Below are positions 10,238 to 20,033 of a stretch of DNA of 64,000 bases, one piece after another. The notes under the pieces are model-generated. The model searched no databases, was not told the origin of the DNA, and saw nothing but the letters and a program-made list of their open reading frames with translations. Origin of the DNA: Curvularia sp. ZM96 (Eukaryota > Ascomycota > Dothideomycetes > Pleosporales > Pleosporaceae); assembly GCA_022457065.1 (NCBI GenBank), contig JAJGBQ010000003.1:1922001-1986000 (forward strand), read 5' to 3'. Each line of letters opens with the position of its first letter. Position 1 is the stretch's first letter. Both the position numbers and the translations under genes were made by a program.

Positions 10238-13200
10238 ATGCGGCTCCTCCATTTAGACGCGCCGGGCAGACTGATCCTGACAGACTTTCGCGGCAAGCCG
10301 ATCCCGCCCTACGCTATTCTATCGCACCGATGGGGCGACTCCGAGATCCTTATTGAAGACATATTGAATGGAAACTACAAAGAGAAAGAAGAAGGCTACC
10401 AGAAGCTACGGTTCTGTGCCGAACAAGCAGCTCAGGACGGGCTGCAGTACTTCTGGATCGACACATGCTGCATCGATAGATGGAACAACAACGAGCGCTC
10501 TAAGGCGATCAACTCAATGTTCCAGTGGTACAAGAATGCGGTACGATGCTACGTTTTCTTGTCAGATGTGTCAGCATCGACCTCAACCTCGACAGGGTCT
10601 GTCTTATGCAGGGACTGGAATGTATCACTTCGGCGAAGCAAGTGGTTCACTCGCGGATGGACGCTGCAGGAGCTGATAGCGCCAGCATCTGTGGAGTTCT
10701 TCTCGTGCGAAGGGCAGCGGTGCGAAGGGCAGCGGATAGGCGACAAAACCTCTCTCGACCAACTACTGCACAGCATCACCGGCATTCCGCTTACAGCGCT
10801 GCGCAACTGTCCCCTCAACCAGTTTAGCATATCTGAGCGCATGCGATGGGTTAGCGGTCGCGAAACGACCGAGACGGAAGATATAGTATACTGCCTGCTT
10901 GGACTTCTTGGCGTCTCTATGCCTGCAACCTATGGCGAAGGAAGGGAAAGTGCGTTGGAAAGACTGCAGGCTGAAGTGGAGGGAGCCGGCCTCGCACCGT
11001 CGATCATTCCGTTCGCGCGCAACAAGTCTTTTGTCGGTCGCGAACTACAGCTCGCTGAACTAGAAGAGAAGCTCTTTAGCAACACACAGACTACCTCGAC
11101 GCTTGCAATAGTTGGGCCTGGCGGAACAGGTAAATCGCAGCTCGCGCTCGAGGTCGCACACAGAACACGAAAGAAACTCAAGCATTGCTCGGTCTTCTGG
11201 ATCGATGCGAGCGACAAAGACAGTCTCGACCAGTCCTATACTAGTGTTGCACAGAAGCTTGGCGTTCCTGGTTGTGATAGTGACCAGGCAGATATAGAGC
11301 AGATCGTGAAACGTTGCATAGCAAAGCTAAGTACGCAGCAGTGTTTACTGATTTTCGACAACGTCGAAGGCACAACTGTCCAGCATGGTGGCTCGTCAAC
11401 GGCAGAAGCTGCAGACTTGGCCGACTTTCTGCCGCAATCCAAGCTGTGTTCTGTCATTTTCACAACAACAGAAAGCGACACGGCTAAGACGCTTGCTCCA
11501 CAAGATGTGGTAGCACTGCGTGAGCTGACGTCAGACACGGCGCTAAGGATGTTACAATCCCGTTTGACAACGCCGCTCTCTAATGCTGAGCAGCCGGGAG
11601 CCATAAGCTTGCTAAGAGAACTATCGCACCTGCCCCTAGCAGTATCGCAAGCGGCAGCGTGCATAAACGCAAGCAATATAACAGTGCAGCAGTACCATGC
11701 ACGACTACACGAGCACGACAAAGCAGCTCTTAAGCATAGCAATAACTTGGGTAAAGGCGAGCATGGAGAGTCTAGTCTAAAAAAGGCTGTAGCTGCTACA
11801 CTATCTCTTTCCATAGGTCAAGTCCGGCAGAGCAATGCCATTGCTGCAGAGCAGCTTTACTTTGCTGCGTGCGTAGACCGAAAGGACATTCCGCTCGATC
11901 TGCTTGAAGCAGCTTCGCCGCAGGCCCGTGTAGATGCGATCATGATACTTGACAGGTATGCGCTCGTCACAAGGCGACCTGCTGAGTCAGCGTTCGACGT
12001 GCATCGATTGGTGCACCAAGCCTTACGAGAGCAGCTGCAGATGCAGGGACGGCTTTACGAATGCACTCAACGCACAGTCACGCAGCTGCTCCAGGTGTTT
12101 CCAAACAGCGATCACAGTAATAGAAGCAAATGGAGGCGACTACTGCCGCACGCTCAATATGCACTATCGCATAGTGAGAAGAACGATGACAAGGAGAGAA
12201 CAAATCTTGCAGAAGATTGCGCTAGGGCTCTGCAGAGCGATGGACGATATAAGAGAGCTGAAGAGCTCTATATGCAAGTAATGGAGTCGAGGAAGACAGT
12301 ACTGGGTAGCAAGCACCCCGACACGCTCACCAGCGTCAGCAACCTTGGGTTAGTGCTAGAGAGCCAGGGCAAGTACGAGGAGGCAGAAGCGATGCATCGA
12401 CGAGCGCTAGAAGGATCTGAGAAGGTTCTTGGGCGCGAGCACCCTGACACACTCACCAGCGTCAGCAACCTTGGGTCGGTGCTAAAGAACCAGGGCAAGT
12501 ACGAGGAGGCAGAAGCGATGCATCGACGAGCGCTGGAAGGGTACGAGAAGGTGCTTGGGCGCGAGCACCCCGACACGCTCGTCAGCGTTAGCAACCTTGG
12601 GTTGGTGCTAGAGAGCCAGGGCAAGTACGAGGAGGCAGAAGCGATGCATCGACGAGATCTAGAAGGATCTGAGAAGGTGCTTGGGTGCGAGCACCCTGAT
12701 ACGCTCACTAGCGTCAGCAACCTTGGGTTGGTGCTGGAGAGCCAGGGCAAGTACGAAGAGGCAGAAGCGATGCATCGACGAGCGCTAGAAGGATCTGAGA
12801 AGGTTCTTGGGCGCGAGCACCCTAACACACTCACCAGCGTCAACAACCTTGGGTTGGTGCTAAAGAACCAGGGCAAGTATGAGGAGGCAGAAGCGATGCA
12901 TCGACGAGCGCTAGAAGGGCACGAGAAGGTGCTTGGGCGCGAGCACCCCCACACGTTCACTAGCGTCAGCAACCTTGGGTTGGTGCTGGACAGCCAGGGC
13001 AAGTACGAAGAGGCAGAAGCGATGCATCGACGAGCGCTAGAAGGATCTGAGAAGGTTCTTGGGTGCGAGCACCCTGATACGCTCACTAGCGTCAGCAACC
13101 TTGGGTTGGTGCTGGAGAGCCAGGGCAAGTACGAGGAGGCAGAAGCGATGCATCGACGAGCGCTAGAAGGGCGCGAGAAGGTGCTTGGGCGCGAGCATCC

Positions 13201-13450
13201 CTACACGCTTTCTAGCATGTACCGCCTTGCTCACCTGCTTGCGACGCTCTGTGACTACAAGGAATCTCTTAATCTGTACAACAGGGCGTGTGACGGGTAC
13301 AGCGTTGTTCTTGGAGAGCACCACCCTACTACCCGAGCATGTCGCCAACACCGTAGCGAAGTGCTTTTGTCACATGAGCAGTCTCGACTAGCAGGTTCTA
13401 GACGGGGAGGTCGAAGCATAGGAGAATCTGAGCGGGTAGTATTTAGCTAG
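10238..13450 (+). CDS. HET-NB-ARC-TPR protein (fungal NLR), 1070 aa
   Basis: This is a STAND/NLR-type protein of the heterokaryon-incompatibility class; related proteins sense non-self and trigger cell death or growth arrest. A HET domain occupies about residues 25-170 (PYAILSHRWG, YFWIDTCCID, SKWFTRGWTLQELIAP). A linker leads to an NB-ARC ATPase (P-loop GPGGTGKS at 293-300, Walker B LLIFDN near 370). The C-terminus is a TPR array with seven near-identical 42-aa repeats (699-992) plus divergent flanking units. It is a single exon, and the start ATG (MRLLHLDA) matches the start of paralogues in this window. The frame is intact despite the repeats. The gene lies inside element N1. The ligand and downstream effector cannot be inferred. 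Confidence 0.92.
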   Translation: MRLLHLDAPGRLILTDFRGKPIPPYAILSHRWGDSEILIEDILNGNYKEKEEGYQKLRFCAEQAAQDGLQYFWIDTCCIDRWNNNERSKAINSMFQWYKNAVRCYVFLSDVSASTSTSTGSVLCRDWNVSLRRSKWFTRGWTLQELIAPASVEFFSCEGQRCEGQRIGDKTSLDQLLHSITGIPLTALRNCPLNQFSISERMRWVSGRETTETEDIVYCLLGLLGVSMPATYGEGRESALERLQAEVEGAGLAPSIIPFARNKSFVGRELQLAELEEKLFSNTQTTSTLAIVGPGGTGKSQLALEVAHRTRKKLKHCSVFWIDASDKDSLDQSYTSVAQKLGVPGCDSDQADIEQIVKRCIAKLSTQQCLLIFDNVEGTTVQHGGSSTAEAADLADFLPQSKLCSVIFTTTESDTAKTLAPQDVVALRELTSDTALRMLQSRLTTPLSNAEQPGAISLLRELSHLPLAVSQAAACINASNITVQQYHARLHEHDKAALKHSNNLGKGEHGESSLKKAVAATLSLSIGQVRQSNAIAAEQLYFAACVDRKDIPLDLLEAASPQARVDAIMILDRYALVTRRPAESAFDVHRLVHQALREQLQMQGRLYECTQRTVTQLLQVFPNSDHSNRSKWRRLLPHAQYALSHSEKNDDKERTNLAEDCARALQSDGRYKRAEELYMQVMESRKTVLGSKHPDTLTSVSNLGLVLESQGKYEEAEAMHRRALEGSEKVLGREHPDTLTSVSNLGSVLKNQGKYEEAEAMHRRALEGYEKVLGREHPDTLVSVSNLGLVLESQGKYEEAEAMHRRDLEGSEKVLGCEHPDTLTSVSNLGLVLESQGKYEEAEAMHRRALEGSEKVLGREHPNTLTSVNNLGLVLKNQGKYEEAEAMHRRALEGHEKVLGREHPHTFTSVSNLGLVLDSQGKYEEAEAMHRRALEGSEKVLGCEHPDTLTSVSNLGLVLESQGKYEEAEAMHRRALEGREKVLGREHPYTLSSMYRLAHLLATLCDYKESLNLYNRACDGYSVVLGEHHPTTRACRQHRSEVLLSHEQSRLAGSRRGGRSIGESERVVFS
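12332..13213 (+). repeat. Seven 126-bp TPR-coding tandem repeats
   Basis: Exact 126-bp spacing starts at 12332, 12458, 12584, 12710, 12836, 12962 and 13088. Each encodes a 42-aa TPR beginning SVSNLGLVL and ending EHPDTLT. Differences cluster at a few codons (E/K/D-S/N, S/Y/H/R before EKVLG, R/C before EHP). Confidence 0.95.
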
Positions 13451-13509
13451 ATGCACAGCTTATATTACCTCATTAGTGTATTTAGCAGCATAACAAATTT
13501 ATTTTAGAG

Positions 13510-14031
13510 TTGCAGCGCCGGGAATAACAGCAGCTCGAAATATCACTCTCAGCGCCACAACCCCCAGCCACAATGCGCAGTAAGAGTTGCAGACATCTCA
13601 GCACGCTACTGTAGCTGAAAGCTCGCTTAAGACGCACGGCCGGGCAGCTGCGTTGTGACGATTCTACCTTTCGCGCGGAGAAATTGCCGGACTGCACACT
13701 CCATGCCTTAAATTGACTTTCTAGGGCGGCAGTCTTCATCTTCGCCTTCTCAGCTCGCTCTCTGACCCGCCGAGCTCTTGGCGAATGTACGTAGCCGCAA
13801 ACGAGCAGGGAGGTTCTTAGAGAGGGTTAGTCGACAGCACTAACAAAAAGAGCGACAGCACAGTTAGCAACGCGTTCTCTAATGTCGGATAGGGATGCAG
13901 TAGGAGGACTAGTGCTAGAGTATAGATGCACATTGAACCAGCCAATTTACATATATCGTGTGAGCATGCCGGGCGTCCGGAAGAAAAAGTGTCCCGTTAC
14001 ACCGGGCGTCCCGGCACGCGAGGATTGACAT
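13510..14031 (-). repeat. N1 right arm (unit U copy 2)
   Basis: In reverse complement this aligns along its length with 3308-3674 plus 9732-9890, from the terminal ACGT/ATGT end and the GGGACAC(C/T)TTTTCTTCCGGA block through to TATTCCCGG. An 85-aa minus-strand ORF remnant (13482-13739) corresponds to the ORF traces in the other U copies. Confidence 0.72.
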
Positions 14032-14249
14032 TAAGTTGATTCTTGTTAGAGTAAATTTACATATTTTTTGGTGCTACCACATGCCTTTCCACCTTGCTAG
14101 TCGTATATAGCGTTATTCAATCACATACATACTAGATATAATAACGCAGATATCCCTAAGCTTCTGCAAAGGGGCACAGACTATCGCTGCGACCTACTCC
14201 CTTGCTACCCTTGGTACTCAGACCGGAGATACATATTAAGCTATATCTA

Positions 14250-14391
14250 ACATCCCTTACTATACGCCAGAGAATCTCGTGAGCCGGAATCAGCCAATCA
14301 AACATAGGATCGAGTCAGAATCTCTGCTGACCCTGCGCTTTCATCGGTTCATTCCGGCCCACCCGAGCTTCCGCTAAACACAGAGGGATAT
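14250..14391. mobile_element. MITE, 142 bp, TA target duplication
   Basis: TA flanks it at 14248-14249 and 14392-14393. The empty site TATATCTAGTTAGC survives in R copy 2 at about 17270. Diverged inverted ends of about 45 bp each reach GCCGGAAT. It shares its family with 2844-2984. Confidence 0.82.
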
Positions 14392-14552
14392 TAGTTAGCT
14401 TAATTCTTACATAAGTCATCTCTTGATTTCATACCTATATATAAGCGTAGGTTAAAGTAAATGGAAAACTCAGCGCAATTTGCGAGGACCTACTACTACA
14501 ATTTCGAGAGTTTCTAAACAGCCCGTGCCGCCCTAGTTAAAAGTGTCTAAAT

Positions 14553-14921
14553 ATGCCTTTAACCTGGAGACCCGAGAAGACTTTCCAAGATTTCATCAAA
14601 GACAATAGCCATTCTCGCCAGATAGAGCAGGAGAGGTATCAAGGCAGAGTGTTTAATGACAAAGGTCGTGTCATGAAACGAACTACCAGAAACAATCATC
14701 ATGATATACATGAAATTGAGGGAAGCTTAGAAGTACAACGGCAGCTACTGTTGAAACTGGCAGAGCGAGAAAATGCAAGGATAGAAAACCCTAAAAGCGA
14801 GAGAGCATCTTCCGTCGAAAGTTTAGAGAGCTTAAAAGCAGACACAGTTCAAGCAATACAAAAGACATGGAACCAAAGTAGTGGATCTAAAACTAAAGGG
14901 CGGTTATTATATACTTTATAG
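14553..14921 (+). CDS. Small hypothetical protein, 122 aa
   Basis: I do not recognise this ORF. It is hydrophilic and Lys/Arg/Glu-rich with a likely coiled coil at residues 50-75 (EVQRQLLLKLAERENARIEN), and has no signal peptide or membrane segment. It lies where R copy 1 differs from R copy 2, so it is either an original R gene that copy 2 lost or cargo added to copy 1. ORF length alone is weak evidence; no intron or promoter supports it. Confidence 0.35.
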   Translation: MPLTWRPEKTFQDFIKDNSHSRQIEQERYQGRVFNDKGRVMKRTTRNNHHDIHEIEGSLEVQRQLLLKLAERENARIENPKSERASSVESLESLKADTVQAIQKTWNQSSGSKTKGRLLYTL

Positions 14922-15057
14922 TATTCTTAGCTAAAGTGTATTATAGCTTTGCTATCTAATATCATTCCATGAAAGGCGGGACGCATATTGTCGAGATTTT
15001 CGGCAAGCGCGGAAGCGAGACAAGACATGATCCGCGCACATATTTGAAAGTTGCAGT

Positions 15058-15597
15058 TGGTGTTAGCAATTCGTATTATATTCTAGGAATTGTAGTCAAT
15101 AGGTAATCTCTAGACAGACTCTGTAGATCATAAGAATGGATTTCGCTAGACTATTTACATGGTATATAGAGATAAATCTCAGGCTTATTTTGGTAGAGTG
15201 ATTCGGCATGCGTTAAATTCTCTCGTCATACTGCAGAGGCGGCCAGAAGTCTCAGCAACACGGATTAGATTCTGACCTGCGCCTCTAAGAGATGTCAGCC
15301 CAATCCCGCTCTATAATATAACGTCCTCCTGCGATCTTTAATGTACGAGAATTTGAAGTTTGCGAATAACTTCTCCATCTCTAGGACGTTCTTCCTCCGC
15401 GTCGAACAGAGTAGATGCTACTGATTTTTCCCGTGTTGTTTTTTAATATGAATTATTGCTATTAACTATCTTTATTATACGTAGAGATGCTTAGCAATAA
15501 TATAGAAGGCTAATTGTATTGAGACTGTTAAGGTATGAAGCTTTGTTAGGTTTGTGAGTTAAATTCTTCTGAATTTCACGCCATCAGCTTTGATATA
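15058..15597. other. Intergenic, nothing recognised
   Basis: AT-rich sequence right of R copy 1 with no convincing ORF. Short direct or inverted matches to other parts were not found by eye. Confidence 0.45.
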
Positions 15598-15729
15598 ACG
15601 TGTATCCCTTCGTGACAGACATCCTGGTATGCCGGAATTAGCCCATCAAGTCTTCCAGACTCTACAACTCTCGCTAAACGATTAGTTAGTTCCGGCACAC
15701 CAGGATATCTGGCACGAAGGGATAGACGT
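15598..15729. mobile_element. MITE, 132 bp, TA-flanked
   Basis: The terminal inverted repeats are about 40 bp (start ACGTGTATCCCTTCGTG; right end reads ACGTCTATCCCTTCGTG in reverse). TA lies on both sides (15596-15597, 15730-15731). The termini resemble those of the N1, N3 and 16784 elements. Confidence 0.85.
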
Positions 15730-15783
15730 TACTTATAGTTAACAAGCTCTAAGTGGCAAGGTTCTATTCCAACTAGAAAAAGA

Positions 15784-15832
15784 CTAGCGTAACAAGCAGG
15801 AGCACTTTGAAGTGCCGTGCTTGTTACGCTAG
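15784..15832. repeat. Hairpin A (49-bp palindrome)
   Basis: The left arm CTAGCGTAACAAGCA pairs with TGCTTGTTACGCTAG, and an inner stem GCACTT/AAGTGC surrounds a TG loop. It is one of seven related hairpins in 15784-22189. Confidence 0.9.
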
Positions 15833-15922
15833 GCCAGAAAAGGCTGCTCTGCACAGCCGCCATAGTTTGAGCGGCAAAGACTTTTCGAACTGATCTATTT
15901 AAACAGCCTGCTCTAGAAATGG

Positions 15923-15971
15923 CTTGGCGTAACACGTAGGAGCACTCTGAAGTGTCGTGCTTGTTACTCTA
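15923..15971. repeat. Hairpin B
   Basis: An imperfect version of hairpin A (GGCGTAACACGTAGGAGCAC with GTGTCGTGCTTGTTACTC). Mismatches are mostly transitions. Confidence 0.75.
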
Positions 15972-16065
15972 GTCTTTTTCCAGAGCATGTTATTCGGAGA
16001 CAGCGGTTTACACAGATCTTTGCCAGTTAAACTACGCTGGCTATGCAGAGCAGCCCCTTCTAGCC

Positions 16066-16114
16066 CAGAGTAACAAGCACGACGCTTCAAAGTGTTCTGG
16101 CTTGTTACACTAAG
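16066..16114. repeat. Hairpin C
   Basis: AGAGTAACAAGCACGAC pairs with the TTCTGGCTTGTTACACT side. Its orientation is opposite to that of hairpin A, judged by the loop (TTCAAA instead of TTTGAA). Confidence 0.78.
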
Positions 16115-16783
16115 CCGAAAGAGGCTTTTTACAGAACAAACGAGCAGTATAAGCCGACAGGAAGCGCATTCGTAAGCAAGCACGAAGGCACGTAGGCTAA
16201 ATTATAGATCAGTGTGGACAAAATTTAACTGTAGTAAGTTACTCATCGTACCTCTTCTTCTCTCATTTCAGCCTGGGTCTGATCTAGAAGCGGCTCATTA
16301 GCAGCAAACTCCTGCCTCTTGTTAGAAAGGGTATTACTATTATTATTTAACTCACGAGATATATGGTGCGCATAATGTTTTCGAGTAACAATCTTCTAAT
16401 TCGTGGTATGTATGAACACAAGATAATAGCACAAGACTCTTTATATAGATCAGCAAGTTTATACTAGCGTTACAATTCTATTCCTAATTTCCAATATTGT
16501 GCCGCAATGCCAAGACAGCTGGAAGCAAGCGTCATGATACAGCATGGCACCAGAAACATGTAGGGGTTTTCACGGTCCAATGTACTATCAAAACAACTAA
16601 AAGTTATTAGCACTCTATCATGCTTTGGCAGGTATATAGGGCGATTCTTAAGCTAGAATGTCATGCCTGATTATTTGTTAACATCTGGCCTTTTGGCATC
16701 CTATCCCAGTCATTACACGGAGTCTGTTACGCACTGTCTTCTTCTTATCCTTGATTTCCAGGGTGTACGCAAGTACTGAGGTA

Positions 16784-16925
16784 ACGTCCGTCCCGATGTG
16801 ATGAAAAATCCCAGGTGCCAAAAATGACCAATCGGATCGCAAGGATCATAGACTTCTCTACGGCCCTCGTGATCCGATTGGTCGTTTTCAGCTCATGGGG
16901 TGTTTCATCACACAGGGACGAACTT
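16784..16925. mobile_element. MITE, 142 bp, TA target duplication with empty site
   Basis: Starts ACGTCCGTCCC and ends GGGACGAACTT, with TIRs of about 50 bp including GACCAATCGGATC. TA lies on both sides (16782-16783, 16926-16927). The uninterrupted site GAGGTAACTAGTAAA is present in R copy 1 near 3178-3192. Confidence 0.88.
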
Positions 16926-17321
16926 TAACTAGTAAATTCATTAGGATATCCATACGTACCAGAAGTGAGCGAGCAGAAACGACGCTACCTATATTGTGAA
17001 GAGATAGGTAGCAAACTGCGGAGTGTTAGGAAGAAAAATCGTCTTGAGTTGAACTAATTCTTGTGAGAGCAGGCTTGTAGACGCTTTAGTGCTAACATAT
17101 ATTTTATGCGTTTTTTGCCCTGCGAATTCTACATAGCATCAGTTAATTGCATATATACATGCTAGGCATTATATTACGGGCATTTCTGACTTTCTGCAAA
17201 AAAGCATAGATTAGTTCTGCGACCCACTTGCTTCCTACTCTTAGTTCTAAGACCAATGATAACTCTGAAGCTATATCTAGTTAGCTTAATTCTAATATAA
17301 GCCATGTCGTGAATTCATATA

Positions 17322-19986
17322 GTCGCGAGCACAATCGGTTTCCGGTTCCATGTCACCTTTGTTCTCACTGCACGGTCCATGCGAAAGGGCCTTTCTGCAC
17401 TGCAAGGGTTGCTATCTAATGTGTGTTAGATAGCATCTATCTTGTATCAGCAAAAAAATCCCCCTTAATGAAACAAGACCTAAACTTGAACATTCCTTAC
17501 CGAGGTCTACTTGGGAGGATGACTAATCCTAATCCGCTCAGACCTTGCTTTGGGGGCGCATTTTTCAACATCATAGAGAAAATAAAGTTAATTATTTCAC
17601 GTTACGCATATGCGATTTTCTTCCTACTTGGCGAGAGGATGTAGCAATCGTTTGCTGAAAGATTTAGAAAAATTCATTCTTTTGTACTTGACTAGGATCG
17701 CGCTAAAGAATGTCATATCATATCATATCATCGTTACTCTGTTAAGCGGTTGCCCAGCAAACCATTCACTCGGACATTCGGCTATACCGAGACGTTCGAA
17801 CCGGTCACTTGAACCTGGTACTAGTCTCATAATAATTGCGTGAACATATGAAACTCCTCCACAAGAAAATCTTAGAGCCAGTAGTGTTGAGGTTTCGAGA
17901 TCTTCATCAGACAATTCGAATGGGTTTGTATCTGTGATGAAGTCGAAGGTTTCATTGCTGTTGGGAAGTTTCAAGTTCATCTCCTTTATCCCATTGCTGA
18001 GTGTTGCTCTGACCACTTCCACAGGTACTGTTGTACCTAAGACCAATATCTCTGAAGCAAGACACGGTCCGTATTCATCCCCATGGCTCGGCACGTGTTG
18101 GACATGCAGGATGTGGACGAGAGACATGATATATCTTCCCCAGGTACTCACACGTCCATCAATCGATAACCACGACCATGACGGGACGCAGGAGTTTCGA
18201 GCTCGCTGGTGAGTTGCGGTACGCTCTGGATAAAGGGCTGGGTTTGCATATTCGGACCACCATAACAGACCGCCAGGCAATGTGCATTCCCATATGCCAG
18301 CCAAATAACGCCCGAGGAAAGGTGGCATATTGATCTCTTTTGCAATGGAAGATAGAGCTGGTAGTCGATCGCTTGCGTGCGTGATCTTCCTAGCACTATA
18401 CTGAGCACAAATATCATGCCAGAACTTGAGACGATCCATGTCACTTCCCCATCTCACTACCTCTCCGTATTTGCTTTTGAAATTTTTTCCAACTCCAAAC
18501 TCGGGCCAACTTGATTGCGGATTCTGAAGATCCCCGCATTCGCAATCCACTGATGAACGACATTCCCATACTAGTTCGTTGGGCGTGAAGTGTACAACTC
18601 GTTTCGCTAGCATTCGTTCTTGGAACGCCCAGGCCCGATTGAGCAGAGGCAGCTCTGGTGCTATCCAAAATTGTTCCCCTTTTTTCCATACGTCGTGATG
18701 GCGCTTTTCAAAAACTACAGCTCTGAGGTCCTCGTCCTTGGAGATCGGAATCTTGATTCGCGATGAACATCTGTCATGATACAAACCGTATCCTCCGTTT
18801 TCAGCCAGTGTCGCCGCGATAACCAAATCTGCACCACCATAAACATCGCCCATCTTCGGAATTTCTTGAGTCTTATCTTGTTCATCATCTTGAACAATGC
18901 ATAAGGAATCGATCCATATGTACTCAGTTCCGAGTTTTCTTGTCAAATCTATAGCATGTTGAAATGTTCGCGTAAGGCGAGCCACCAGCAAGCCACATGA
19001 TTGGTGACTATCCAAATTCCCCTTAGTCGTTCGAGGGACCATGGATTCTTTCTCATCGGCATTCTTGATTGATCCCCAGCAGTGACTAAGGGCAACATAT
19101 TTGTAGTTCGCATCTATGGTGTCCAGTAAAACGAGTTTCAAATCATGACTAAAATTGCTGTTACAGATTCGTAATAACCTCTTAGGCCTTTGACTTTGGG
19201 CTCCCAAGCGCTTGCAATCTTCATGAGCCATATCGCAATCTGCGAGCTTGGACTGTATGAAATGGAGACATTCCAACGACGCGGAAGTCAAGGGCACTGA
19301 TCGGGCCCTGGCGAATGATGACCAGACGTCTATGTGTTCGTCCTGTGAAGATATTAGTTTAGTTAGATTGATTTTTTGAGCGTCACAGACCTCTGTCATT
19401 ATCTGGATTGCAAGATCTTCTTGTTTACCAGTAGCACCTGGCCATTGCAAGTTCGTCAAAACGAGATTGCTTCGGAACAAAGGTCTGGTTACCATAAGCA
19501 ACACAGATGCGTGCTCTTCTTCTCCAAGATGACTCCATCTATCTCGGAATAAGCTCGCAGATGTTGACAAGAGGTCACATCGAATGCAGCCTTGGGAATG
19601 CCCCTTTCTGAATGACCGTAAGTTAATTCCAGTCTGGAAGTATGCAAAATCGTGACATGTCTGGCATTTTACTTTTCGGGTTGTGGCTTCCATGAAGTGA
19701 AGAGGGGCAGAACGGAGTAAATAATGCGATCTCTCTGCTCTTCCACTCATTTCTTTGATCGAAGCACTACAATGGCCAAAAGCATCGAACCGTGAGTACA
19801 CGTGATCTTCAACAGCCAATAAGAAGCTCGGTTATCAGGCAATAGAGGGGTAGTTGCGTTCACGTGAACTCACCGGTTCTTAGTTTTAGCCCTTGTAGCA
19901 CCCAAGTGGAAAAAGCGTGTAGCATGGACCGTGCGGTAAGTGAAAAAGCTGACGCAAGTTCCGTAAACCAATTGTGCTCGCGATTG
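17322..19986 (-). mobile_element. N2: inverted-repeat unit carrying a HET gene
   Basis: Inverted ends of about 80 bp (17322-17400 and 19905-19986) share CGCGAGCACAAT, GGTTT(C/A)CGG and GCACGGTCCATGC. TATA lies immediately outside both ends (17318-17321, 19987-19990). The flanks match R copy 1 on both sides, where a different 470-bp segment is found. The only gene inside is the HET gene. The termini differ from those of N1 and N3, so it would be a separate family. Confidence 0.5.
17723..19819 (-). CDS. HET-domain protein, 698 aa
   Basis: This is a heterokaryon-incompatibility domain protein of the common stand-alone type; members trigger an incompatibility reaction or act in related self/non-self signalling. 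The HET domain runs from about residue 238 (YVALSHCWG) through YIWIDSLCIVQDD to LLNRAWAFQERMLAKRVVHF near 420. The N-terminus has a Cys cluster (CQTCHDF, CIRCD) usual in this family. It is a single exon with a normal length for the family and an intact frame. It fills most of N2, with its start about 90 bp from the right inverted end and its stop about 320 bp from the left end. Partner and trigger are unknown. Confidence 0.9.
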   Translation of the reverse strand: MAVEDHVYSRFDAFGHCSASIKEMSGRAERSHYLLRSAPLHFMEATTRKVKCQTCHDFAYFQTGINLRSFRKGHSQGCIRCDLLSTSASLFRDRWSHLGEEEHASVLLMVTRPLFRSNLVLTNLQWPGATGKQEDLAIQIMTEVCDAQKINLTKLISSQDEHIDVWSSFARARSVPLTSASLECLHFIQSKLADCDMAHEDCKRLGAQSQRPKRLLRICNSNFSHDLKLVLLDTIDANYKYVALSHCWGSIKNADEKESMVPRTTKGNLDSHQSCGLLVARLTRTFQHAIDLTRKLGTEYIWIDSLCIVQDDEQDKTQEIPKMGDVYGGADLVIAATLAENGGYGLYHDRCSSRIKIPISKDEDLRAVVFEKRHHDVWKKGEQFWIAPELPLLNRAWAFQERMLAKRVVHFTPNELVWECRSSVDCECGDLQNPQSSWPEFGVGKNFKSKYGEVVRWGSDMDRLKFWHDICAQYSARKITHASDRLPALSSIAKEINMPPFLGRYLAGIWECTLPGGLLWWSEYANPALYPERTATHQRARNSCVPSWSWLSIDGRVSTWGRYIMSLVHILHVQHVPSHGDEYGPCLASEILVLGTTVPVEVVRATLSNGIKEMNLKLPNSNETFDFITDTNPFELSDEDLETSTLLALRFSCGGVSYVHAIIMRLVPGSSDRFERLGIAECPSEWFAGQPLNRVTMI

Positions 19987-20033
19987 TATACGTTATAGTA
20001 GTCTTAGCGAAAGTGCATTATAGCTTTGCTATC

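Larger units (their letters stand above)
3308..14031 (+). mobile_element. N1: inverted-repeat element carrying a HET-NLR gene
   Basis: Two inverted arms of about 530 bp (left 3308-3674 plus 9716-~9890, right 14031-~13510) face outward and enclose one intact HET-NB-ARC-TPR gene. The ends start ACGTCCGTCCC on the left and ATGTCAATCC on the right, and both share GTGCCGGGACGC and ACGGGACAC just inside. TA flanks both ends (3306-3307, 14032-14033). The surrounding repeat R has a second copy (16239 onward) with no insertion here (near 17050). A LINE of about 6 kb later entered the left arm; without it the unit is about 4.7 kb. No transposase is present, so it would be non-autonomous. Confidence 0.65.
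14032..15057 (+). repeat. Dispersed repeat R, copy 1, right part
   Basis: This aligns with 17050-17320 and 19990-20312 of R copy 2 (TTAGTTAGCTTAATTC; TATAGCTTTGCTATCT; TTTTCGGCAAGCGC-like blocks). Between these blocks copy 1 has the small ORF at 14553, whereas copy 2 has the HET unit N2. Confidence 0.72.
15730..16225. repeat. Hairpin-bearing repeat H, copy 1
   Basis: This shares both ends with 20495-20700 (AGTGGCAAGGTT, CTAGAAAAAGACTAGCGTAA, GCCGACAGGAAGCGCAT). Copy 1 holds three hairpins and copy 2 one, with the middle missing in copy 2. Confidence 0.75.

Noticed and set aside
12268..13128. 286-aa minus-strand ORF over the TPR repeats
   Set aside because: An antisense shadow of the 126-bp repeats in the HET-NLR gene.
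15784..16114. CRISPR-like array
   Set aside because: The repeats are palindromic hairpins with irregular spacing in both orientations and no uniform spacers, in a eukaryotic context.
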